Of a stretch of 9,587 nt of DNA, positions 1-5,967 are shown piece by piece (position 1 is the stretch's first letter; every line of letters begins with the position of its first letter). Origin of the DNA: JAHEDH01 sp965364515. GTDB taxonomy: Bacteria > Actinomycetota > Acidimicrobiia > Spongiisociales > ZC4RG35. The DNA is taken from NCBI GenBank assembly GCA_965364515.1, contig CBDTXZ010000115.1, positions 1-9,587 on the forward strand, written 5' to 3'. The notes under the pieces were generated by a model. It saw only the letters and a list, made by a program, of their open reading frames with translations. It did not search any database and was not told the origin of the DNA. The translations under genes and the position numbers were made by a program.

Positions 1-195
1 CGCGTGCTGGAGGGTGTTCTGGGGGTTCGCCGGAAGTCTGTCGCCCCAGACGGCTTCGATCAACTCGTCTGCGGGGACCACCTGCCCGTTGGCCGTGATC
101 AGGTGGGCGAGCACGGCGCGCTGACGTTCAGAGCCGATCGGGCGCATGTCACCCTCCGACCCGATCCGAACGGGTCCCAGCACTTCGAACCTCAT
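1..195 (-). CDS. SARP/BTAD-family transcriptional regulator, N-terminal fragment (runs off the left edge)
   Basis: The minus strand is open from an ATG at 195-193 to the window edge, giving 65 residues with no stop. The protein begins MRFEVLGPVRIGSEGDMRPI. It continues with SERQRAVLAHLITANG (residues 22-37), then DELIEAVWGDRLP (42-54) and NPQNTLQHA (57-65). This is the winged-helix DNA-binding start of AfsR/SARP/BTAD activators, whose hallmark is xFxVLGPxxV, a KQRAxLAxLL-like helix and an LIxxxWGxxxPxxxxxTLQ recognition segment. In the family this domain is followed by a bacterial transcriptional activator domain and sometimes NB-ARC or TPR parts; none of that is visible here. No Shine-Dalgarno lies before the ATG, but TACTGT sits 7 bases upstream, so the message may be leaderless. 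The gene diverges from the SRPBCC/SDR operon and is its likely regulator (inference). Confidence 0.88.
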   Translation of the reverse strand, partial: MRFEVLGPVRIGSEGDMRPIGSERQRAVLAHLITANGQVVPADELIEAVWGDRLPANPQNTLQHA

Positions 196-202
196 CGGTG
201 CG

Positions 203-208
203 ACAGTA
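203..208 (-). promoter_or_regulatory. Candidate -10 element (TACTGT) for a leaderless regulator mRNA
   Basis: On the minus strand TACTGT fits the actinobacterial TAnnnT -10 pattern. Exactly 7 bases separate it from the ATG at 195, which would place transcription start on the A of the start codon. No Shine-Dalgarno is present in the gap. I see no convincing -35 box, as expected if an activator is needed. It is called from pattern only. Confidence 0.4.
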
Positions 209-234
209 CTGGCCCATCCTGCCAAGCCGACCCG

Positions 235-265
235 CCCACAGCGATCCCACAGCGATCCCACAGCG
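235..265 (+). promoter_or_regulatory. Three tandem 11-bp direct repeats, candidate SARP operator
   Basis: CCCACAGCGAT occurs at 235-245 and 246-256, and its first nine bases recur at 257-265. Read as heptamers, CACAGCG lies at 237-243, 248-254 and 259-265, separated by identical 4-base ATCC spacers. SARP activators are known to bind heptameric direct repeats with 4-base spacers and an 11-bp period (consensus near TCGAGCG), the last repeat lying about 8 bp before the -10 box. These heptamers share the last four bases, AGCG, with that consensus. The repeats lie between a SARP-type gene and the divergent operon, so a SARP operator is a reasoned inference. Simple replication slippage is the alternative. 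Confidence 0.6.
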
Positions 266-273
266 TGGCCTGT

Positions 274-279
274 CATGTT
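274..279 (+). promoter_or_regulatory. Tentative -10 element (CATGTT) of the SRPBCC-SDR operon
   Basis: CATGTT lies exactly 8 bases after the last CACAGCG heptamer (ends at 265), the spacing known for SARP-activated promoters. The match to TATAAT is poor (3 of 6). A start near 286 would give a leader of about 40 bases ahead of the ATG at 327. The placement rests on spacing rather than sequence. Confidence 0.25.
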
Positions 280-287
280 CGTGGAGG

Positions 288-306
288 TCCGGTGGAGTCC
301 ACCGGA
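288..306. promoter_or_regulatory. 19-bp perfect palindrome in the operon leader (operator or hairpin)
   Basis: TCCGGTGGA at 288-296 is the exact reverse complement of TCCACCGGA at 298-306, around a single central G. It ends 7 bases before the GAAGGAG ribosome binding site of the first SRPBCC gene. A two-fold site of this length suits a dimeric repressor such as a TetR- or MarR-type protein. As RNA, up to about 8 base pairs with a 3-base loop could form just ahead of the ribosome binding site. I cannot tell which applies, and no second regulator gene is visible in the window. Confidence 0.5.
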
Positions 307-326
307 ACGGAACGAAGGAGTCGAAC

Positions 327-836
327 ATGACAACACTGTCCGCAAAGGTCGACATCGATGCTCCACGTGATGTGGTCTGGGATGCACTCGCCGACTTCGG
401 TGGGACCTGGAAGTACAACCCGAGCGTGATCACGTCCCGGTCGTTGACCGAGGCAAACCGGGGAGTCGGTGCCGAGCGGTTCTGCGATCTGACGCTCAGC
501 GGCGCAAACGTCAAGGAGCGCATCCTGGAGTGGGATGACGCCGGAAGCTATTCGCTCGAGATCTACGACGGAGACAGGCTGCCTCCGGTCAAGAACATCG
601 TCGCCCGAATCTCCGTGTCGGAGGAAGACGGACACACGATCGCCCAGGGCACGATGTCGTACGACACCAAGTTCGGCCCGATCGGGTCGCTCATGGATCG
701 AATCTTGATCCGCAAGCAGTTCGCCAAGTCGTGGCAAGGAATCTTCGCGGGGCTGAAGCACCACACCGAGACCGGGGAGATCGTCGGGAAGGGAGTCCGC
801 CTCCCGCTCGACGAAGTGACCAGAGTCGCCGCGTGA
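327..836 (+). CDS. SRPBCC-fold (polyketide cyclase/START-like) protein 1
   Basis: A 169-residue protein with the helix-grip pattern of the SRPBCC superfamily (polyketide_cyc2-like): a first strand with VDIDAPRDVVWDALADF (8-24), WKYNP (28-32), a run of beta strands to about 113, and a long C-terminal helix after FGPIG (116-120). Such proteins form a deep hydrophobic pocket and act as cyclases, lipid or hormone binders, or stress proteins, so the substrate cannot be read from sequence. The ATG at 327 is chosen because GAAGGAG (314-320) precedes it at 6 bases; an upstream in-frame ATG at 198 lacks this and would run back through the operator region. It is the first gene of a three-gene operon, 22 bases before a paralogue sharing FGPIG and the WxxNP region. 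A C-terminal tail from about 150 is extra compared with the paralogue. Confidence 0.85.
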   Translation: MTTLSAKVDIDAPRDVVWDALADFGGTWKYNPSVITSRSLTEANRGVGAERFCDLTLSGANVKERILEWDDAGSYSLEIYDGDRLPPVKNIVARISVSEEDGHTIAQGTMSYDTKFGPIGSLMDRILIRKQFAKSWQGIFAGLKHHTETGEIVGKGVRLPLDEVTRVAA

Positions 837-858
837 CGATCGAGAGGACTCGAGGGTC

Positions 859-1311
859 GTGACCCGGATCGTGCGTTCGATCGAGATCAGCTCCCTCCCG
901 GAGACGGTCTGGTCGGTGATGTCGGATCTGGGCGCAGTTGCGGACTGGAACCCGAACGTGCGGTCGGCTCGGTGCGGATCGAGTCGAAGCGGCCTGGGAG
1001 CCTCCCGGACGTGTGAGCTCGTTCCGCGTGGCCACATCTCAGAAGTGGTCTCGAAGTGGACCGAGGGAAGAGAGATGTGGTTTGCGGTCGAGTCACACGG
1101 AGGCATTCGCTCGGCCGAAATGGGTCTGATCGTTCGCTCCGCTCCCGGGGGGGCCATCGTCGACGCCATCGCCGACTATCACCTGGCGTTCGGGCCCATC
1201 GGGCCCGTGATCGACACTCTCACGACCAATCACTTGATGAGCCGCATGCTCGCGAGGTCGCTCGACGGCCTCAAGGGCCATGTGGAAGCAACCAGAAAGG
1301 TAGAAACATGA
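859..1311 (+). CDS. SRPBCC-fold protein 2, paralogue of the preceding gene
   Basis: 150 residues starting at GTG 859. The N-terminus IVRSIEISSLPETVWSVMSD (4-23), DWNPNV (29-34), FGPIG (111-115) and a C-terminal helix with LARSLDGLKGHVEA match the layout of the upstream protein, pointing to tandem duplication followed by strong divergence. The family is a pocket-type fold seen in aromatase/cyclases and lipid-binding proteins; catalytic residues cannot be assigned. A possible ribosome binding site, GAGAGGA, lies at 842-848. The stop codon overlaps the start of the SDR gene (ATGA, 1308-1311), so the two are probably translationally coupled. The two proteins could be alternative substrate carriers, or one may have lost activity (inference). 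Confidence 0.82.
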   Translation: MTRIVRSIEISSLPETVWSVMSDLGAVADWNPNVRSARCGSSRSGLGASRTCELVPRGHISEVVSKWTEGREMWFAVESHGGIRSAEMGLIVRSAPGGAIVDAIADYHLAFGPIGPVIDTLTTNHLMSRMLARSLDGLKGHVEATRKVET

Positions 1312-2285
1312 CAGACAACACCGAACGTACCGCACTCGTCACTGGAGCCACATCGGGCCTCGGATACGAGGCCGCCAGGCAGTTCGCTGCAAAGGGATAC
1401 GGACGAGTCATCGTCACAGGCAGGACGACCGAGAAGGCCGAGGCTGCACGAAAGCGCCTGGTCCACGAGACCGGACACGCCGTCTTCGAACCTCTCGGGG
1501 TCGACCTGTCCATCTCCTCGTCGGTCGACGCCGCCGCAGCCGAACTGCGAGCGCGGGGTCACGTGATCGACGCGCTCGTCCTCAACGCCGGCATCGTCGG
1601 CACCGATGAGCGCAAGTGGACGTCGGACGGATTCGAGCTGACTTTTGCGTCATCTCTGGTGGGCCACCATGTCCTCACGATGCGCCTCCTCGGCGACCGT
1701 CTGCTCGGTCCTCGCGCACGGATCGTGATCGCAGGATCGGAAGCCGCAAGAGGCGATGTTCCGACGTTCTCGCCGACCGACCTCCCCACCTTGGCAGCGA
1801 GCGACTTCGGCGGCGATCTCTCCGCTGCGGCAGCGGCATTGGTTCGGGGCGAGCAACCCTCGAGATTCAAGGCGTCCACGACCTATGCAAACACGAAACT
1901 GTTCGTTGCGTGGTGGGCTTTGGCCTTGTCAGAGAAGCTCCCCGACGGCATGGCCGTCAACGCCGTCTCACCGGGGAGCGCTCCGAACACCCAAGCGGCG
2001 AGGAATGCCTCGTGGTTCATGCGCAACGTCATGCAACCGGCGCTCAAGTATGCACCGAGGAGGTTGGGGCTCGGGGCATCGGTCGAGACTGCGGCTTCGC
2101 GCTACGTCGAGGCAACCACGTGGAGCTCGTCGAGGACCGGCGGGTTCTATGCCTCCGCTCCCAAGAAGATGACTGGCACCCTCCATCGCGTCGAGCTTCC
2201 TCACGTTCTCGACCGCGACGTGGCCGTGGCCGCATGGAACGCACTGGTCGCCCTGACCGAAACCGACTACCCGATTGCAGCCTGA
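1308..2285 (+). CDS. Short-chain dehydrogenase/reductase (SDR), NADP(H)-type
   Basis: 325 residues with a Rossmann start TGATSGLG (12-19), then Arg39 at the end of the second strand in VTGR, which favours NADP(H). NAG follows at 93-95, Ser144 in IAGSE, the YANTK catalytic pair Tyr193/Lys197, and SPG after the next strand (about 229-231). The Ser, Tyr and Lys needed for carbonyl reduction or alcohol oxidation are intact. Two features are unusual. The Asn of the catalytic tetrad, expected before the Gly-His of the helix (VNxLGH in relatives), reads SSLVGHH, so Ser116 appears to replace it. The Ser-to-Tyr gap is 49 residues, far longer than in classical SDRs and closer to retinol dehydrogenase/protochlorophyllide reductase-like members. 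The ATG at 1308 overlaps the previous stop, with AAAGG at 1296-1300. It is the last gene of the operon, followed by a strong hairpin. The substrate is unknown. Confidence 0.9.
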   Translation: MTDNTERTALVTGATSGLGYEAARQFAAKGYGRVIVTGRTTEKAEAARKRLVHETGHAVFEPLGVDLSISSSVDAAAAELRARGHVIDALVLNAGIVGTDERKWTSDGFELTFASSLVGHHVLTMRLLGDRLLGPRARIVIAGSEAARGDVPTFSPTDLPTLAASDFGGDLSAAAAALVRGEQPSRFKASTTYANTKLFVAWWALALSEKLPDGMAVNAVSPGSAPNTQAARNASWFMRNVMQPALKYAPRRLGLGASVETAASRYVEATTWSSSRTGGFYASAPKKMTGTLHRVELPHVLDRDVAVAAWNALVALTETDYPIAA

Positions 2286-2302
2286 CCGGCTCGGCTGTGA
2301 CG

Positions 2303-2340
2303 ACCGAAACGCCCGGATCGTTCGATCCGGGCGTTTCGGT
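2303..2340. terminator. Bidirectional terminator, 17-bp perfect stem
   Basis: Bases 2303-2319 and 2324-2340 are exact reverse complements around the 4-base loop GTTC. The stem starts 18 bases after the SDR stop and 32 bases past the stop of the convergent permease gene. No T-run follows on either strand, as is common for terminators in high-GC actinobacteria. Its position between convergent genes supports use from both sides. Confidence 0.85.
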
Positions 2341-2371
2341 GTACCCCAAGGAGGAGGATGGGGTGCAGGGC

Positions 2372-4897
2372 TCACTCGTAGGAGATGGCCTCCAGGACGT
2401 TCATCTTGGATGCCGTCCGGGCGGGGCCCGCAGCCGCAACGACACCGGCCACCGCCGCCAACGCCAGCCAGATGGCGAGCTGGCCAACCGGCAGCGCAAA
2501 GGTCCCGAGGCCGTCGTCTGCGAGAGAGAACACGGTCGCCCATCCGAGGCCGGAGCCGACGAGCACGCCGAGCAGGGCGCCGAAGACGGCGACGATGATC
2601 GCCTCCCAACGGACCATCCTGCGCGTCTGACGACGGGTGAGTCCGACTGCTCTGAGCAGCCCGATCTCCCTCGTCCGTTCGACGATCGACAACGACAGCG
2701 TGTTTGCGATACCGATCACGGCGATGACCACTGCCAAGCCGAGGAGCCCTGAGAAGAGGGCGACCATCTGATCCACCTGCGCCTCGGCTTCGGCGATCTG
2801 CTCGGATGCGGTGTTCATGTCGAGATTCGGGAAGGAGGCGAGCACGGTCTCTGCCGCCGCCTGGCCCGCTTCGATCTCAACGCCGTCGGCGAGCGAGGCG
2901 AACGTGATCGCGATCTGCTCGACCGGGAAGTTCGCCTGGTACGTGTCCAGCGAAACGATGTAGTTGCCGAACGTCTGGTCCTCGAACGTGCCGGCGATCT
3001 CGGTCGACACGATCCCGGTGGCTGCGAACTCGACGTCCACGGTGTCGCCCACCGACCATCCCCACTCGTCGAGCACGGACTCGGCGACCAGGATGCCAGA
3101 TCCCAGTGAGGACACGTCGACGCTCGGAGCCATGTCGTAGACGGCCTCGACGTCACCGTCGACCGCTGCGACGTTCAGTTCCTGTCCGTCGATGCGGATG
3201 AAGCCCGTCCGGATGGCGGAGACGACGTCGAACTCGCCGAGTGCTTCCAGATCCGACTCGAGATCGGGGCTCACGCCGACCGTGAAGTTGGTCGACTGGA
3301 ACGCCAGGTCGGCCGGGAACGCTCCCTCGAGCGTCTCGGAGACCGTCGCCTTGATCGACGCTGCGAAGATCGACACGAACGAGACCAGCGCGACGCCGAT
3401 CATGAGCGCAGCTGCCGTGGAGGCGGTCCGTCGAGGCTGTCGGATCGTGTTCTCGCGTGCCAGATCTCCGGTGATCCCGGGCAATGGCCGTCCGAGCACC
3501 TTGGCGACGGGGATGGCGAACACGGGTGCGAGGACCGACACGCCCATGAAGATGGTCAGCGATCCCAGGGCGACCAATGTCAACGACGCGCCGTTCTCGG
3601 CGACGAGTCCGAGAGCGAGCAACGCCCCACCCGCCACTGCGGTGATCGTCCCACCGATGGAACGCCGACGGAGCGAGCGGCCGGAGGCCGGAGCAGCTGC
3701 TTCGGTCATCGCTGCGACCGGCGGCACCGTCGCTGCCCTGCGAGCCGGCAGCAGTGCTGATACGACCGTCACGACGATCCCGACGGTGAGGCCCACCACG
3801 ATCGTGCGTGGCTCGACGGTGAGCGGGCCGTCCGGCACTCCGAATCCGCCGGCGTTCATCGCAGCCTTGATGCCGGTGGCGACGCCGATTCCGGCGAAGA
3901 CACCGAGGATCGATGCGACGGTTCCGACAATGAGAGCTTCCAAGGTCACGAGCGACACGAGTTGGCGTCCGGTGGCTCCGACCGCACGGAAGAGCGCGAG
4001 CTCACGGATCCGCTGGGCGACGACGATCCGGAAGGTGTTCTGGATCACGAAGGCACCGACGAACACTGCGACACCGGCGAATGCGAGCAGCGCAGTGCTG
4101 AGGAAGCCGAGATCGTCGGTGATCGAGTCGAGCTGCTCCTGGGTCTGCTGGTCACCCGTGACGACTTCGGCGCCGTCCGGCAGGATCGGTGCGATCGTCT
4201 CGACCAGTGCGTCGGGTGTCACGCCGTCGTTTCCGAGGATGTCGATGGACGTCAATCGGCCCTCGAGCCCGAACAGCCGCTGGCCTTCATCGAGGCTGAA
4301 GATCGAGAGGGTGGCGCCGGCGAGGTTGTCTTCGGTGCCGAAATTGGCCAGACCGACGATCTCGAACGGCTCGGTTCCGCCAAGGGTCTGGATCTCGACT
4401 TCGTCCCCGACCGAGAGGCCGTTGGCCTCGGAAGTGCCGACATCGATGACGACCTCGCCAGGACCGCTGGGTGCACGACCATTGCCGTCGGCGACGTTGA
4501 CAGACGAGAGCGCCTGCGTGTCGATCCAGGTGAAGCCGAGTGTGGGTGGTCCTTGACCGCCGATCGGGTCCCCGTTCGGTGCGATGATCTGCGCGAAGCC
4601 TCCGACCGAGCCTTCGGCGATGGAGACACCGTCGACCGAAGACACCTCTGCGAGAAGCGCTTCGTCGAACGAACCGGGGTTCTGACCCGGCTGGGCCCCG
4701 AATTCCGGGGTCTCGGGTCGGACGCTGGCATCGACACCGGCGTAGACATCCGAGAACAGGGTCTCGAACCGTGCGTTGATGGTGTCGGTGAACACGAAGG
4801 TGCCGGAGACGAATGCCACTCCGAGCACGATTGCGAGCGCCGTCATGAAGAGACGGGCGCGGTGGGCGGCGACGCCCTTGAGTGCGGTGATGAACAC
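2372..4897 (-). CDS. ABC transporter permease with two FtsX units (MacB/LolCE-like family)
   Basis: 841 residues with about ten predicted membrane segments: 17-38, 265-287, 318-343, 365-384, 416-432, 437-465, 493-514, 713-738, 764-789 and 803-823. Large extracytoplasmic domains fill about 40-262 and 515-710. The FtsX coupling motif occurs twice, as RELALFRAVGATGRQ (298-312) and REIGLLRAVGLTRRQ (743-757), showing an internal duplication. It should pair with the adjacent ATPase as an extruder of lipids, lipoproteins or peptides from the membrane's outer face; the substrate is not readable. The start is GTG at 4897-4895, with GGGAGG (plus 4904-4909) 6 bases upstream inside the ATPase gene; only 2 bases separate the ATPase stop from it. 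No MacA-type adaptor gene is present. It ends MNVLEAISYE, a usual tail for this family. Confidence 0.93.
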   Translation of the reverse strand: MFITALKGVAAHRARLFMTALAIVLGVAFVSGTFVFTDTINARFETLFSDVYAGVDASVRPETPEFGAQPGQNPGSFDEALLAEVSSVDGVSIAEGSVGGFAQIIAPNGDPIGGQGPPTLGFTWIDTQALSSVNVADGNGRAPSGPGEVVIDVGTSEANGLSVGDEVEIQTLGGTEPFEIVGLANFGTEDNLAGATLSIFSLDEGQRLFGLEGRLTSIDILGNDGVTPDALVETIAPILPDGAEVVTGDQQTQEQLDSITDDLGFLSTALLAFAGVAVFVGAFVIQNTFRIVVAQRIRELALFRAVGATGRQLVSLVTLEALIVGTVASILGVFAGIGVATGIKAAMNAGGFGVPDGPLTVEPRTIVVGLTVGIVVTVVSALLPARRAATVPPVAAMTEAAAPASGRSLRRRSIGGTITAVAGGALLALGLVAENGASLTLVALGSLTIFMGVSVLAPVFAIPVAKVLGRPLPGITGDLARENTIRQPRRTASTAAALMIGVALVSFVSIFAASIKATVSETLEGAFPADLAFQSTNFTVGVSPDLESDLEALGEFDVVSAIRTGFIRIDGQELNVAAVDGDVEAVYDMAPSVDVSSLGSGILVAESVLDEWGWSVGDTVDVEFAATGIVSTEIAGTFEDQTFGNYIVSLDTYQANFPVEQIAITFASLADGVEIEAGQAAAETVLASFPNLDMNTASEQIAEAEAQVDQMVALFSGLLGLAVVIAVIGIANTLSLSIVERTREIGLLRAVGLTRRQTRRMVRWEAIIVAVFGALLGVLVGSGLGWATVFSLADDGLGTFALPVGQLAIWLALAAVAGVVAAAGPARTASKMNVLEAISYE

Positions 4898-4899
4898 GA

Positions 4900-5646
4900 T
4901 CAGCCTCCCAGGGTCTTCATGCGGTCGAGGACACGCTCAGGGGTCGGGTCGAACATCTCGTCGACCACGGTGCCGTCGGCGAGGAACACCACCCGGTCGG
5001 CGTAGCCGGCTGCGACCGGGTCGTGCGTGACCATCACGATCGTCTGGTCGAACTCTCGGACCGCCTGTCGCATGAATCCGAGCAGTTCGGCTCCGCTCGT
5101 CGAGTCGAGGTTCCCACTCGGCTCGTCGGCGAAGATGATGTCCGGCCGAGAGACCAATGCGCGGGCCGCTGCGACGCGCTGCTGCTGACCGCCGGACAAC
5201 TCCGATGGCCGGTGCGTCAACCGGTCCCTGATCCCGACCGTGCCGACGATGGTCTGGAACCAACCCTCGTCTGCGCTCTGACCTGCAATCGTGAGCGGGA
5301 GTTTGATGTTCTCTTCGGCGGTCAATGTCGGGATGAGATTGAACGACTGGAAGATGAAGCCGACGCTCTCCCGCCTGAGCATGGTCAGCTGGCGGTCGCT
5401 GAGCGATCCGAGTTCGGTCTCGCCGATGTGGACCGTGCCCGACGACAGCGTGTCGAGGCCTGCGAGGGTGTGGAGCAGCGTCGACTTGCCCGAGCCAGAA
5501 GGGCCCATGATCGCCGTGAAGCGGGCCTGTTCGAAGTCGACCGAGACGCCATCGAGGGCATGGACGGCCGAGTCGCCGGAGCCATACACCTTGACGCCGT
5601 TGGCGATCGACGCAGCGGTTGCGGTCTTCGGTGGTGCGAGTGTCAT
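4900..5646 (-). CDS. ABC transporter ATPase, LolD/MacB type
   Basis: 248 residues with a complete nucleotide-binding domain: Walker A GPSGSGKS (48-55), Q-loop Gln100 in FIFQSFNLIP, signature LSGGQQQR (150-157), Walker B IIFADEP (170-176) with Glu175, D-loop NLD (179-181) and switch His208. The FQSFNLIP and DEPSGNLD segments are typical of the LolD/MacB/FtsE branch that drives FtsX-type permeases, and the double-FtsX permease follows directly. The ATG at 5646 is chosen because AAGGAGGA (plus 5651-5658) lies 4 bases upstream; an in-frame start at 5712 would add 22 residues with no such signal. It lies on the same strand as the 5957-5802 gene, but 155 bases with an inverted repeat separate them, so it probably has its own promoter. 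Confidence 0.95.
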   Translation of the reverse strand: MTLAPPKTATAASIANGVKVYGSGDSAVHALDGVSVDFEQARFTAIMGPSGSGKSTLLHTLAGLDTLSSGTVHIGETELGSLSDRQLTMLRRESVGFIFQSFNLIPTLTAEENIKLPLTIAGQSADEGWFQTIVGTVGIRDRLTHRPSELSGGQQQRVAAARALVSRPDIIFADEPSGNLDSTSGAELLGFMRQAVREFDQTIVMVTHDPVAAGYADRVVFLADGTVVDEMFDPTPERVLDRMKTLGG

Positions 5647-5695
5647 CGGATCCTCCTTGTTCGTTTGTTCCGATGACTCCACCTTGAGGCTCGGT

Positions 5696-5719
5696 CTCTC
5701 GGGCGTCATCACCCGAGAG
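5696..5719. promoter_or_regulatory. Inverted repeat upstream of the ABC exporter operon (operator candidate)
   Basis: CTCTCGGG (5696-5703) and CCCGAGAG (5712-5719) are exact inverted repeats with an 8-base spacer, about 50 bases upstream of the ATPase start. Half-sites of this kind suit a dimeric regulator, for example a TetR- or PadR-type protein often tied to exporters, but no such gene is visible. As RNA they could form a leader hairpin. Confidence 0.4.
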
Positions 5720-5744
5720 GCAGCTTCCCAACTGGGCCGGGAGA

Positions 5745-5750
5745 ACGATA
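5745..5750 (-). promoter_or_regulatory. Tentative -10 element (TATCGT) of the ABC exporter operon
   Basis: On the minus strand TATCGT fits TAnnnT and is the best such match upstream of the ATPase gene. It would give a leader of about 90 bases containing the 5696-5719 inverted repeat. No good -35 box is seen, so the call is weak. Confidence 0.25.
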
Positions 5751-5766
5751 TCCGGCACCCTCATCT

Positions 5767-5783
5767 CATCCTCAGGGAGGATG
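5767..5783 (-). terminator. Short hairpin after the DUF1059-like gene, possible weak terminator
   Basis: CATCCTC (5767-5773) and GAGGATG (5777-5783) pair around a 3-base loop, 19 bases past the stop of the small gene. The stem is only 7 bp and no T-run follows, so read-through into the ABC operon is possible. Confidence 0.3.
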
Positions 5784-5801
5784 GATCACCACGAGGCGGC
5801 C

Positions 5802-5957
5802 TCAGCCCTCGACGGGTTGCGCCATCGCCATGGCCTGATCGTGAGTCACATCCATGTTGTGGATGTCGCGACCGTGGTTCTGAGCGGCGCCGACGACCTC
5901 GTCCTCGGTTCCGCGGGCTTCCCATCCGCACGTACACGTCAAGAGATACGCCTTCAT
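5802..5957 (-). CDS. Small DUF1059-like protein (51 aa)
   Basis: 51 residues beginning MKAYLLTCTCGWEARGTEDE and ending with HDQAMAMAQPVEG. The shape fits DUF1059, a family of very short bacterial and archaeal proteins: an N-terminal strand with Cys residues, a TEDEVVGAAQNHGRDIHNM helix with conserved His (here 28 and 33), then a short final helix. The function of DUF1059 is unknown. Cys8, Cys10, His28, His33 and His39 could bind a metal (inference). The start is secure: GAGGAGG (plus 5963-5969) sits 5 bases before the ATG at 5957 and overlaps the stop codon of the preceding gene, so translation is likely coupled to that 158-residue protein. Family assignment is from memory of the pattern. Confidence 0.8.
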   Translation of the reverse strand: MKAYLLTCTCGWEARGTEDEVVGAAQNHGRDIHNMDVTHDQAMAMAQPVEG

Positions 5958-5967
5958 TGTTTCCTCC

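Noticed and set aside
235..265. CRISPR-like or transposon-end reading of the tandem repeats
   Set aside because: The unit is 11 bp with 4-base identical spacers, far too short for CRISPR; there are no terminal inverted repeats or transposase nearby.
273..1169. 298-codon minus-strand frame opposite the SRPBCC genes
   Set aside because: It is antisense to two recognisable SRPBCC proteins and the leader region, with no recognisable domain.
1616..2752. 378-codon plus-strand frame over the SDR end, the terminator and the permease end
   Set aside because: It runs through a 17-bp terminator and two real genes in other frames, and its composition is Arg-rich without any motif.
3192..5005. Long plus-strand frames at 3192-4556 and 3962-5005
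   Set aside because: They are antisense to the double-FtsX permease, whose motifs and membrane segments are unambiguous; their sequences are Ser/Thr/Arg- or Asp/Glu-biased without domains.
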